Source of the DNA: Nymphaea colorata | Taxonomy: Eukaryota > Streptophyta > Magnoliopsida > Nymphaeales > Nymphaeaceae | Direction of reading: 5' to 3' | Length of the DNA stretch: 64,000 nt | Assembly: GCF_008831285.2 (NCBI RefSeq) | Contig: NC_045142.1 | Location: forward strand, 2,113,001 to 2,177,000 | Shown: positions 24,801 through 35,514 of the stretch, in pieces | How the letters are laid out: each line of letters starts with the position of its first letter | Numbering within the stretch: the first letter of the stretch is position 1 | Program-made: the position numbers and the translations under genes | Notes under the pieces: generated by a model | What the model was told of the DNA's origin: nothing | Databases searched by the model: none | The model's input: the letters and a program-made list of their open reading frames with translations, nothing else

Positions 24801-27800
24801 GAGTACGTGTTTACTGGGTACTTAACCACGTATATGTGATTCATGTCTTGCATTAAACTATAAATGACAGGCAGGTGGACAGGCATCAGTATATTTTAGT
24901 TTTCTATATAAAAACATAGTAAACACACAAATGCAAGATGAAGTGAACATAAATATAATAAGCAAGTACAACATTAGATTATTCCTGAGCTCATTGCCTG
25001 ATTGCCTACTTTGACTGTTCTCAAGTTTACATGCAATATGCAGGATAACCACTAACCTACAACCTACAATTTTTACAGATCATTTCAAGCTAAAGCAGTT
25101 CATATTCATTCAGATTCATGTACTCAAGAGTGCACGGCACAAGGATACTAGAACTAGGATGTACTGGAACTATGACAAACTTCTCTGAGTTGAAGACAGA
25201 ATTAAACAAAGCAACTGTCTCAAAAAGATGGAAAAGTGTGGTCCATCAACCATGGTTTGTATAGGAACCCAGTCAACTAGTGAACACTTCCAACCCTAAA
25301 GAGAATGACTTGCACACTGAAAACACGGGTCTAAAAGATGACTTTTATTTTTTTACTCCCTTCAATCTGCCAAGAGCAGTAATGTTATATCCTTTGGAGC
25401 CTTCGACCAAGAGGAACACTTTTGGCATTTACATGCATATGAAAAAAAAAAAAGAGAAAGACTTGTACATAAAAAATTGCTTTGAGAGATAGAGAAAAAA
25501 GAATCCTCAAACTGTCCAACTTAGAAGAACAGAGAGGGAATTAAAAAAGAACTTCCGAGTGGCATTCTTCTCGGAAACATGATGATGCATGCTTATAAAG
25601 CAAATGAATATTGTAAATGCACTGATCTTTACAGACTATTTATGTGAAACTTATCTAATACAGTCGACCAACTTTATCTCGAGGGCAAGTTTGCAACAAG
25701 TTTGCTAAAAGTCCCTCCCCTTTTTTCAAAACGAAGTATTTGATATGTCCTTTAGTTCAAGAATTTGCAAACCGGTACACATTAATGGTATAAACACACT
25801 TTCAACCACATAGGTCTTCCACTAGCTACATCAAGCATAAGCCGACTAATATCTAAAGCATACAACATGAAAGCCAAGTTCTTGAAAGAGACAGAATGAC
25901 AAGAATCTCTCACTTTTTCAGTTTTCACATTTAGTCTCTTCAATCTGCCAAATTTTCAGCAGCAATGCTATATCTTTTCAACTAAAAGGAATACTTTTCG
26001 CATTTAAAATTTGTATATGCAATGAAAGAGAAAGACTTGTCCTCAAAAAATTGCTTTGAGAAATACAGAAAATAATCTTCATGCTGTCCAACTTTGATGT
26101 TTAGAAGAGAGAAACAGCAAAGAAAAAAAACTTCCAAGTGGCATTCTTTTGGGAAGCATGATGATGCCTGCTTATAAAGCAAACTGATATATTTAAATGC
26201 CCTGACATTTACAGACTATTCCTGTGTCATATTATGTAATACAAATAAAGACATCTTCATCTAGTTTGCAAGTTCGCAAAAACTGAGCCCTTAAAAGCTC
26301 CTCCCCTTTTCAGAACGGTTATTAGAAATATGCATTTTCAATCACATAGCTCTTGCACTAGCTACAACAAACATCGACCAACCAATATCACACGTAAAGT
26401 ATACAACATGAAAGCCAAGTTCTTAAATGGAAGGGACAGAATCCACAACAATCACGTGTAGCAGCTGGCAAGGTATAGAAGCAAGCTACCTTTAATTGAT
26501 TCCAGCACCACCAGAAGTATCTCAAAAATTTTTCCTCTGATATCTCAACCCTACAAGTGTCGACCAAATATGCTTAAACATGTTGCCAGCACAAAAATGT
26601 TCAAATGCAAACTTAACAGTATTTTGGAAATAAACAAGCATTTACATGCCTGCAGGAACATATATAGGCACAAACATAAGGTATGATAGTGTGCATAAAC
26701 CTTAAAGTGGCTGCACACACCCCACATAAAAGTTGAAATATGATAAGCTATACTAGTTTTTAGAAAACAATAAGTAGAATTATTTGCAAGGGAAACAAGG
26801 ACGATAGACCATCACAGTAATTTTCTTCAGAAAAGGTATAACGAGTGTCACTGAACTATGAGATTATGGGGGAGAAATGGATGACTGTATCTTATGATTC
26901 TTATCTGCTTGAGTAATATTATGCACACGTCCAAAGCTTTTAAAGTTCACCATTTATGACAGGAAAACATTATCAAATTCACAAGAAAAAAGTAAACAAA
27001 CATAAATGCTGATATTCAGAAAATGATTATATCAGTCTCACTGTCTAAGCCATTAGCCATTCAATAAAGAAAATAATCAATTTGAACTAAAAGAGAAGTT
27101 TTACTATAGGAAGAAATAGCTGTTGATATGTAAATTACATGTCTTCTTTGGGTTTGGACTTTATCACTAATTCACAATAGGAGTATCTGAACAAAAGCTT
27201 CTAACGGATATGCAGCACACAGAGCGCTAACTACTTGTACACTAGTATATTCTAAAGCTCACCCATCGAGTCGAAATCTTTCTCGCAGATCAATCAGGTG
27301 GGGACTTGTGAAGAGCCCAGTATGGAAACCACAACTTCGCAAGATAGACTCGCTGAATGTGCATGTTGATCCCTAACATAGTTCAGAAAAGCATTCAGAT
27401 GCATAATAAAAAGTTAAACAGCACAAAGAGAGAAAAAACACTATATTCATAATACAGAATTTATCAACAGAAATTATTCATTCAAGGTTTCAAGCAAGAG
27501 TGGGAAACCTATATTATCCATGTCATCAAGAACCCAGGAGACGTGCAGAAAGCAAGTTCCAACGCCGTCTCTCAATGTTCTTAGATAAGTAAAGTGAAGA
27601 ACAAAAATAAATATTTCAAAAACACAAGTCTGGTTTGAAGAACAGTATGCAATTGCATACACCGTGACATGGTCGAGCGCTAGACTTGAATGAAACGTGA
27701 AGCGGCATAACCATATCTCCATGCATACGAGTTTGACTATTTATACCATCAACATGACAGCATATTACTAGGAACACGTAGACAGAATTTGTGTTGCACA

Positions 27801-28877
27801 ACAGCCACAAGGGTGATGCTACCTGCGTGAATCTACTGCTGTTGTCAGACCTTTGGTAGCTCAAGGCTGCTTTTGAATGCAGGCAGAAGTGGCCGAGCCA
27901 CATGGTGAACTGCCCACACCAGCCTTACAAAGTTTCTTTATTTTATTAATAATTTTATATATTTGACTTTTTTGCATATATAGGTGCCCTTAAAGCATTA
28001 AAGTTATTGAAATAGTTCCCCTTCCAGCCAAAATTTCTGGCTCCGACTAAGAACATTACCTAAACTTGAGGCGGTTCTTCCATAACTTTGGCCAAGTCAA
28101 CTATATGGCCGCCACTAAAGTCAGTTTGAGGATAATCTAAAAGATCGAGCCCCCAGTCCGGACTACAGATTTAACAGAGGGATAAAATGGCAACTGCCTT
28201 GGCATTGCAGACATGGTAGACCAATATAACCAATATGGCATTTTCGGCCAGCCCGTCAACTAAAGCAGCAAAAAAGCAACTGAAAACTAAAGAATCCTAA
28301 TTATTCCAGACACGTACCTAAAGTGGGAAAAGATGAATGTCTCTAATAGCAACCTTCTATTTTTTTTTGTTGCGCCCTGCTTTTTTTTGGTTGGCGCCCT
28401 AATAGATTCTTGTAACAGAAAATATAACAAGAAAGTTGTGATTGAAGCAAAGAGAAACACGCTTCCTAGATGCTAAATGAGATTTCTTTAGAACTAAACA
28501 CATCTGAGCAGGAACCAAACTGAAATATCATAAACGCAATTCCATCCATTGACTCAAAAAGATCACCGATACCGAAGTATGTACAGCAATCAATACCTTT
28601 CCTTTGGTACCAGCAACATGGATGACATTTAGCTTCGAAAGACGCCCTTCCAACTCAAGAATCTACAGGCCGATTCCACAAACTTGAGAGCAGTCTACGA
28701 CGAAGGAATCATCGGTAGTAACACATAACTCAAAGCACCCACCTTCAGATAATCGTACAGTAGATCGAATTGATCACCTTTATTGGTTCCGTCAGCACGG
28801 GTGCGCCGCGTGATCAGAGAGGAGATGGCACTCAGAGCCTCCTCGTACTCAGAAGCTGCCGCGGAAGTCTCGGCCAT
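18854..28877 (-). CDS. FPGS: Folylpolyglutamate synthase
   Basis: Complete 523-aa enzyme that adds glutamates to tetrahydrofolates using ATP, which keeps folates in the cell and makes them better cofactors. Exons in order: 28877-28743, 28662-28597, 27372-27263, 26550-26490, 24468-24385, 23577-23521, 23036-22976, 21959-21913, 21823-21746, 21546-21382, 21290-21024, 20910-20832, 20512-20366, 20201-20047, 18913-18854. Motifs in order: ATP-binding P-loop GTKGKGST (63-70, split by intron 2), [25 protein letters not shown], the Mur-ligase/FPGS signature [20 protein letters not shown], and DGAHSPES in the C-terminal domain; it ends [19 protein letters not shown]. Intron 11 (21023-20911) uses a GC donor. 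The ATG at 28877 gives no obvious transit peptide, so it may be a cytosolic form like Arabidopsis FPGS3. An upstream exon with a targeting sequence cannot be excluded. Confidence 0.95.
25355..26440 (-). repeat. Old tandem duplication inside FPGS intron 4
   Basis: Two diverged direct copies of about 520-540 bp, near 25355-25880 and 25935-26440. Shared landmarks in order: caatctgcca; gagaaagacttgt with aaaaaattgctttgaga; agtggcattctt; gcttataaagcaaa; tttacagactatt; acaacatgaaagccaagttctt. The last landmark recurs with an offset of 541 bp. The copies differ by many substitutions and small indels, so the event is old. No coding potential. Confidence 0.8.
27888..28047. mobile_element. MITE-like element, copy 2, in FPGS intron 2
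   Basis: The left end is agtggccgagccacatggtg. The right end, reverse complemented, is gtcggagccagaaatttt. It shares cacatggtg with copy 3 and actgcccacaccagcc with copy 1. AT-rich core, no coding frame. Ends approximate. Confidence 0.5.
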
Positions 28878-29790
28878 GACTTCAAGAATGCAAAGTGTGG
28901 CTGGCGCCTTTGCAGGAATGTAGATGCCACCCACTTATCCAGAAACAAGAAAAGCAGGAAAAAACTTGGAAATCGCAAAACCAGTTCAGGAAAATCGGAA
29001 AGATTTCCCGGTGCAATTATTGCCGCCTACAGTTCGCAACAACACAGAATCAGTAGGTGCAGGCACCAATAAACTTCGATGATTTCTGATTGTCGTTCAT
29101 CTGTGTCGATCTACGGCGTCAAACGAGTAAAATATTAGCTTTTCTCATGGGTCGATGGACGCCGCGAGCCGTTGGTTCTAAGAGGACACAGAATTTTCTT
29201 TTGTCATCGAACCAGAAGTTCTTATAGGACAGCGAGAGTGTCGCTTTAACCATTCATTTACAATAGAATGGCTATGGATGAAAACGCGATACATTTTTTA
29301 AATGGCGAACGCTACCAAAGAAAACGTTGTACTATATAAGTGATATAAGTGCTTAGTAGACACCAGATAACTTGGGCAAGGGATAAAAATCAAACCTCTT
29401 AAATTTTGTTAAAAAACAATTTAAACACAATGTGATCCTTACGTGTTTATAAATATTAATTTAATATAAATCATGTTTTTGTTTAAGTCTTTTTTTTTTG
29501 GTAAAAAATCGACCTTTCTAGTATCGGAAATTTGATGTTATAAAGCAGTTCATTTTTTATTATTAAAATTCATTATTTGAGTAAGAAAACGATTAACTTA
29601 ATGTGCATTTATCATTAAGTAACTCTTAATATCATATCTATAAATTTAAAATACAAAAATATTTTTTAATAATTAATTTTAATAATGTTTGGTTTTTGTT
29701 TTTTGCCTAAGTGATCTGATTTTTATACCAACTTTCCTATATATATAATTTATAAAACACTAAATATTATATATGTTATTTGTAAAAACC

Positions 29791-29821
<31 letters not shown>

Positions 29822-31180
29822 AAAATTGAATTGTGACTCTATCTATGCAGAGTCACTTGGCTCACTCGCGAATGTTGTATGATCTATTGCGATAGACGGT
29901 TGAGAGAAAAAAAAAATGATAGACATTTTTGTACTGTAGTGTTTAGTTCGCACATTTTTCTCATTATTTTCTTCTCAACAGTTCATTATAATTACATATT
30001 ACAATACGTTTTATACAACAATAATTTAGTGTTCTAGTTAACAATGTTATTATTATCAAATGCATAAATTGATAGCTCAAATACTGTGTATAATCACATC
30101 ATACTTTTAAAAACAATTATATAGTAACTTTTGACCAAATGTTTTAGTAATGTTATTGTTGCCAGCATTTTTTTGAGAGGCATTTGTTTACCACGTATAT
30201 CAGACCAGAGAGGATTTCAAATCCGATGATTCCCAATTCATCATTTACTCGTTTCCTTTCTTTGGACTCAACGAAAAGGACTTTGTACTTAGACACGAGG
30301 CTATCAAAGATATAACTCATCTCGAACATAAGATGCAAGAGAAGAACTAAAGTAAAAGATACATGTTTTCCGGCAGCATCTTTGTTAGAGATGTTAATGG
30401 ATTGCATTTGAATCAAATATACTCTTAAGTGTACATACTTTTTTCGGATGTTCATGTATTTAGATTCAAGTTTGAAACTGCACATGAATAAATGAAAGCC
30501 ACGCCTAAATGCTAAATCCTAATTCCTATTTCACAATCTGAATCCAATTCAAATTTGATTTTTAATTTTACATATGAACTTGTGGCCAAATTTTAAATCG
30601 AATTCGACCGATTTGCATAATGCAAAGGCCTTAGATATAAGGCATGCATTTAAAATTGTATTTTATTTGAATTCATAGAGAAAACGAACATATATTTATG
30701 TAGTTCTAAATCCAAACTCAAATTAGACCGGATGTTATTTCTTAAATAATAATTTGATCAATTTCTTAATTGAATTTTTTTTTTTTTCGTACCCGGCATT
30801 TTTGAAATGGGTCCGGTTAGATACCCGATTATACATAGACATTCATAATATTTCCTTTTATCATATTCAAGTAGCGAGCATTAAAGACAGACATGCTTTA
30901 TTCAGACATGTAAGACCTTGCAACTTATATGATTCCATAATGTTTCAATTCATAAACCATGGAACACCACGCAGTTAACTTGAGAAAAACAAAAGCACAT
31001 TTATGTTAGTTTTTTAAGTCCAATTATATATATATATTTGCAAATATATACCGTTAGAGGCTGCTTATTCAGGGTGAAATCTTAGAAATATAGTCTTATA
31101 CACATGCAAATTAGAATTTGAATAAAGTTTTACAATTCTTGAACGAAGAAAATAAAATCGAAGCTACAAACAACGCACAC
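28878..31180. other. Spacer upstream of FPGS
   Basis: The first ~250 bp are GC-richer and should hold the FPGS 5' UTR and promoter. The rest is AT-rich, with short (AT)n/(GT)n runs near 29795-29820 and a long poly-T near 30775. At about 30480-30840 the words ccgaattc and gtacccgg with gggtccgg suggest decayed repeat sequence. No gene seen. Confidence 0.5.
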
Positions 31181-31254
31181 GTCTGGGTGGTGTAGTTGGT
31201 CATCACGCTAGTCTCACACACTAGAGGTCCCCGCTTCGAACCCGGGCTCAGACA
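31181..31254 (+). tRNA. tRNA-Val (CAC)-like gene, damaged T-stem
   Basis: A 74-nt sequence that folds as a tRNA. The acceptor stem is GTCTGGG/CTCAGAC with one G-T pair and discriminator A. The anticodon stem is CTAGT/ACTAG around loop CTCACAC, giving anticodon CAC (valine). The variable loop has 5 nt and the T-loop is TTCGAAC. A run of five T at 31256-31260 could end Pol III transcription. It is very close to plant tRNA-Val(CAC) as I remember it, but position 53 is C (31234) opposite C61, where tRNAs have the nearly invariant G-C pair. That change is also in the internal B-box promoter. It may be a weak gene or a recent pseudogene. No CCA is encoded and no intron is seen. Confidence 0.75.
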
Positions 31255-32135
31255 CTTTTTCAGTTACTTTTTCCTTCGGCTTATTCTTTTTTTCCAGAAA
31301 GCATATATGGTTTGTCTAATTATTGAAAAATCGGTGCGCCCTAGACTTGGTTGAGTCCATATCCATGAATGTTTGCATCTGATCCATGCAAATAAACCAG
31401 ATTTGGCTAGCGGCGTGGTTAGACCCGGCTTCACATTTTCGTGTCTGGATTTGGATTTTAGATCTGGTTGGCTAAATGGCCACTTGGATGATCCTAAGCA
31501 AAAGGCGATCATTGTCTTTCCGCCACGTTTCTGCTTCTCGTAAATAAATTCCCTCCGTGACTTCGTCCAAGAATACATTCATTGCGTGGCTAAAGTAAAC
31601 CTCAAAGGCTTGATGCTTGCACTCAATTCAGGTCATGCACATCATTTGCTCAATCTCTGTTTGTGGTAGAGTATTGATATTGGAATCTTTTACATTTCGT
31701 GAGTGGCAGTTCGAGTGAGTATTGAATGAGCTTCTTCAAATTCTTATTTATCCAGATTCCATCTTAGCGTCACAAGCAACATGATTCAAATGTTTGAGCA
31801 AGTTGAATGAAAATGCTTAATTCTCATAAGATGTATGGAAAACTATTTTTGGATCACAAATCTCATGATAAGAATAGTGGATTTAAAATCAATTTATTTC
31901 TATCTCATATTTTAGATCTCATGTTTTCCCTACACATAAAAAGGTAAAATATGGATCTCTAATATATGTATTGGGCTTGAAGATCATTAGTTTGGTGAAC
32001 AATGGATTTATTAACAAACCAAAATCAAATGCTAGGTCAATGGGTTTCAATCTAAATACAACCAAACGCTCCTTATAAGTTAATAAGTTATTATAAATCT
32101 AATTGAAATTATATGTCATATATATTTTTTCTTTT
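31255..32135. other. Spacer between tRNA-like gene and SINE
   Basis: No gene recognised. The 31300-31460 part has gatctgg/gacccgg words like other decayed repeats in the window. Confidence 0.45.
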
Positions 32136-32145
32136 CAACAAAGAT

Positions 32146-32379
32146 TTTAAAACGCTTCAAGGGACATAACGTAGCTGGTCGAGTTAGGAGCCTGTATTAA
32201 GGTATGTCTCTAGTTCGATTCCCGTGAGCGTTATGTTTCTGTGTCTTAAGGGGGTAGGGCACGACATCCAAGCTGAAGGGTGCACCGCTGTTACCGACGC
32301 AGCTCAGGACCCCGAAGGCAGAGAGAATGGGAGGCCTTTGAGCCTTCTTGGGCGGCGGGGTTAACACCTCTAGCTCACC
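32146..32379 (+). mobile_element. tRNA-derived SINE-like insertion with 10-bp target duplication
   Basis: A 234-bp insertion flanked by a perfect 10-bp direct repeat, CAACAAAGAT (32136-32145 and 32380-32389). Near its left end it carries Pol III-type boxes: an A-box-like tagctggtcgagttagg and a B-box-like tctagttcgattcccg near 32210-32225. The body is GC-rich and unlike the AT-rich flanks. It encodes no protein; the antisense open frame is the usual tRNA-head artefact. Size, internal promoter and target duplication all fit a plant SINE. The family is not identified. Confidence 0.65.
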
Positions 32380-32389
32380 CAACAAAGAT

Positions 32390-32856
32390 CTAGATCAGAT
32401 TTAGACGTTAAGTGAGACGAGAAGCGAAATAACATGTTCAATACCATATTACTTTGCTAGTTCGTCATCCACATATTAAAATACGGAAAATAACGATACG
32501 GCGTTAAACACCCGGTATTGTTATTTAAAGTCGGCGCGAACGAAACCGAACTGGGAGAAGGAGCCTTGCTGTCCCCTTCGGCAAAGACGCCATAAAAGCG
32601 AGAAGGAAGAGAGACGAAATTGCAGAACAGAAGGTGAAGGGAAAAGAATTCACGTCCATCCGATCCTTGTTCACTTCCCGGGGGGTTTCGATTCGCATCC
32701 GTTCATCGATCGATCGGTCTCCACGTGGAAGGATCGATCTTCTAAAGTTTGTGAAGGAGAAGGGAGAAGCAAGCATCTAGGGCTAGGGCTCTTTCTTTCC
32801 CATTCGAAGATCATTTAGGGTCATATTGTTCTTGCTGAGCGCTCGGACAGAGGGAG
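32390..32856 (+). promoter_or_regulatory. Promoter and 5' UTR region of the PRA1 gene
   Basis: GC-richer sequence than the left spacer, purine-rich toward the ATG (gagaaggagcc, gaagagagacg). I did not find a convincing TATA box. The antisense open frame here (32525-32776) looks like chance. Confidence 0.45.
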
Positions 32857-35514
32857 ATGGATTGGGGGAACGTCACTACAGAGGATCTCCTAGACGCACT
32901 GAGGGAGGTTGATTGGTCGTCGCCGCCGAGGCCGCTCACCGAATTCTTCTCGAGATTCACCGTGCCCAGATCCTATGACAAATGGAACAGCCGCCTCAAG
33001 TGCAATCTCTACTAGTAAGAAATCCCTCATCCTCGCGATCTATAAACTTTGGGAATTCGTATGGTTAGGTTACAATTTCTCTTCGGTTCTGGTTTTTGGT
33101 TGTGCTTGTCTTGGTTGTGGGGTCGATGAAGAAAGTACGGGGAAATTGAAACATGTATATGGACGTTGTCTGCGTGAGGTTGTTCCTTGTAGGGGAATTT
33201 TTTAAGATTTGGCGCTCAACAAGGACTCAAAGTGGGTTACTGCTTTGTTGTGCACACTTTTAGGCATTTCGGTAAAATGAGTGGATGTGATAATTTGATT
33301 CGTGCCACGGATATTAAGATTTTTGTGACCAATTGTCCATCTGTTTTGTTTGATGATTGGATCTCATTTATTTTCTCTGTGCGTGTGTGCATGTGTTTTT
33401 TCTTTTTTGGTTTGTCAAAGGACAATGATGTGCTAGGAACTGCGACATGTTGCTATGGTTATGTTGGAAGATATGTGAGTTCTCAACTTTTGTGATGTGT
33501 GGTAGCAGAGAGAGCTGCCACATGTTACATACGGTTGTGTTGCAAAATGCGCAAGCTAGAAACTTAATTTCAGAAGGAAATATTGTGCCCATACCAAGTT
33601 AATTGAACATCGGGTTTGCTACCTCTATATTTGTTCAACGTGGATGTTTTGAATTTTTTTTCATACTGCAATGTTGAATTTACCTGTATATTGGGTTATA
33701 GTTCCTGAAGAACATAAGTGATGATATGTTTGAATAATTTATTTATTTAGAAATAGGTAAAGAAGCTTTGGAAAACCAGAAACAAAATCTGACCATTATG
33801 GTGAACAAATTTTGTTCGGTACATTGTTAATCACATACAATATTGGTTTGTTTCCATACGAGGCATATAACTTTGATTATTTAGAAAGCATGGACTCAGA
33901 GAAAGAATCGCAGTTTACCCATTTGAGCCATCACGGGTACAATAATATGCTCATGGAAGCACATTACATTATTTTTGTGCAAACCTGGTTCCTTTTGTGC
34001 AAAACCAGTCAGTGTCTTTAACTTATATTCTTTTTCTACAATCTCTATGTCAGACTATCCTCACCCTCAACCTCTGTGCATTGTCTCCAGTCTTCTATAC
34101 TTTCGTGACTCTACCTATTCGCTAGGACCCTGTTTTCAGGAATGTTGGCATTAGTAAACTCAGTCTAATCTCATCTGCGTCTTACCTTTTGGCAGCTTAA
34201 AGGTTGACCAGCCAGTTCAAGGAATTAAAAGGTCTCCTTTTAGGTCTTGGAATATTCTATAGTGACTTTTGGCGTTAGCGTTTTTGTTCTTAATCTTTTG
34301 ATAGTGTTTGTATATGTATGTATTATTTGCATCATAATTATATTGGTCATGGTCTTCTGATAGAGGTATTTTGTGCTTTGCAGCTACCGGACTAACTACT
34401 TCATTATGATAACATTTATTCTTGGTAAGCACCCCCTTCCACCCTTAAAAAGAAAGCCCCCCCATGATATGAAATGTGTAACCTCTTTTTTCTCTTTCCT
34501 GTGTTAATGCAGGCATGGGATTTCTTAGGAAACCGATTGGTCTAATCGCTGCTGTTTTGGCTGGTTTAGCCATTGCCTTCTTGAATGATAGGTAATCTTC
34601 ATACTTATAAAGGTTTTGCTTGCTATTTTGTTTTTTATGTAGACGTTGAATTTCATATTTCTTGTATCATGTTGTTCTCGTGTCAAATATATTTGTTTCA
34701 AGGTCAATTCAAGTTAATGCTTCCCATGTTCTTTCTCCTCCTTTTTCTTCCTAAGGCTTCCAAGGATGTTTCTTTGATGGAAATTTGAATGAAAATGTCA
34801 GTTCTGTTTGGTCCATTTCATCTTGTGTGTGACAATTCTTTCAGGTTTGTGACTTCATCTGTGACTCTGAAGCTTCCATTTACAGTTTTGCAGTTAGTTT
34901 TAATGAGAAGGTGACTAGAACAGTGCGACAGTTCTCTCCTCATTTGGCTGCAAAGATGAGACCACCAATCACGTAAGTTATTTATTTATTTTGCTGAAAT
35001 TTGATGCCTTGCATTTAGAAGTTGGCTGTTCTGGTACATGCACATGGTTGTCAGCTGCTGTTAATTATGCAGACCTGTTATTCGTGGACGTCCATCTGCA
35101 AGGAGAGGAATACATATTTGTGGTCGACCTCGTTGGGTGTTTGTTTTGGCTCTATCAATTGGTCTGTAGATCGTGGATTCTGATTTGGTTCAATAAAGAC
35201 TATAGCAAGTTGCAATTGTTAATTGATTATCTGTTTGAGATGCACTATTGTTTTGCAGGAAGTGCTATCCTTTGGTTTGTTTCTTGTGCTATTATCACTG
35301 TCCTCGTGGCATTTCTTATAGGCCTTCTAGGTGATGCATGTGATCCCTTGGTTTTTGACTGGTTTGATCCTTTTATTACTGCAATTTTTTAATTCTTTTC
35401 ATTTCCACAGCTACTTTTCTTCATGCAAGCTTCAGAACACCTAACTTGAAGGCTCGTTTGAATACATTCCGTGAAGAGTTCAGGGCAGTGTGGAGGAATT
35501 ACAGCGAGTTGTAA
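32857..35514 (+). CDS. PRA1 family protein, subfamily A type
   Basis: Complete 209-aa prenylated Rab acceptor (Yip3-type) protein, the typical length for plant PRA1.A. Exons: 32857-33014, 34384-34424, 34513-34591, 34886-34972, 35073-35161, 35259-35330, 35411-35514; phases fit throughout. PRA1 proteins sit in ER, Golgi and endosomal membranes and help prenylated Rab GTPases onto membranes. The N-terminal part has FFSRFTVPRSYDKWNSRL, the usual lead into the first hydrophobic pair. Hydrophobic stretches are at about 58-90 (two helices split by RKP) and 143-180 (two helices). The tail is basic and charged and ends at a Leu before TAA. Intron 1 (1.4 kb) is by far the largest. The next gene on the same strand is another Rab-trafficking protein. 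Confidence 0.93.

Noticed and set aside
28878-28934. N-terminal extension of FPGS by 19 residues
   Set aside because: The extended frame starts at GTG, not ATG; the first ATG is at 28877.
34991-35392. 133-codon + strand open frame over PRA1 exons 5 and 6
   Set aside because: It runs across the true exons and introns in a different frame; splice sites and the PRA1 protein explain the region.
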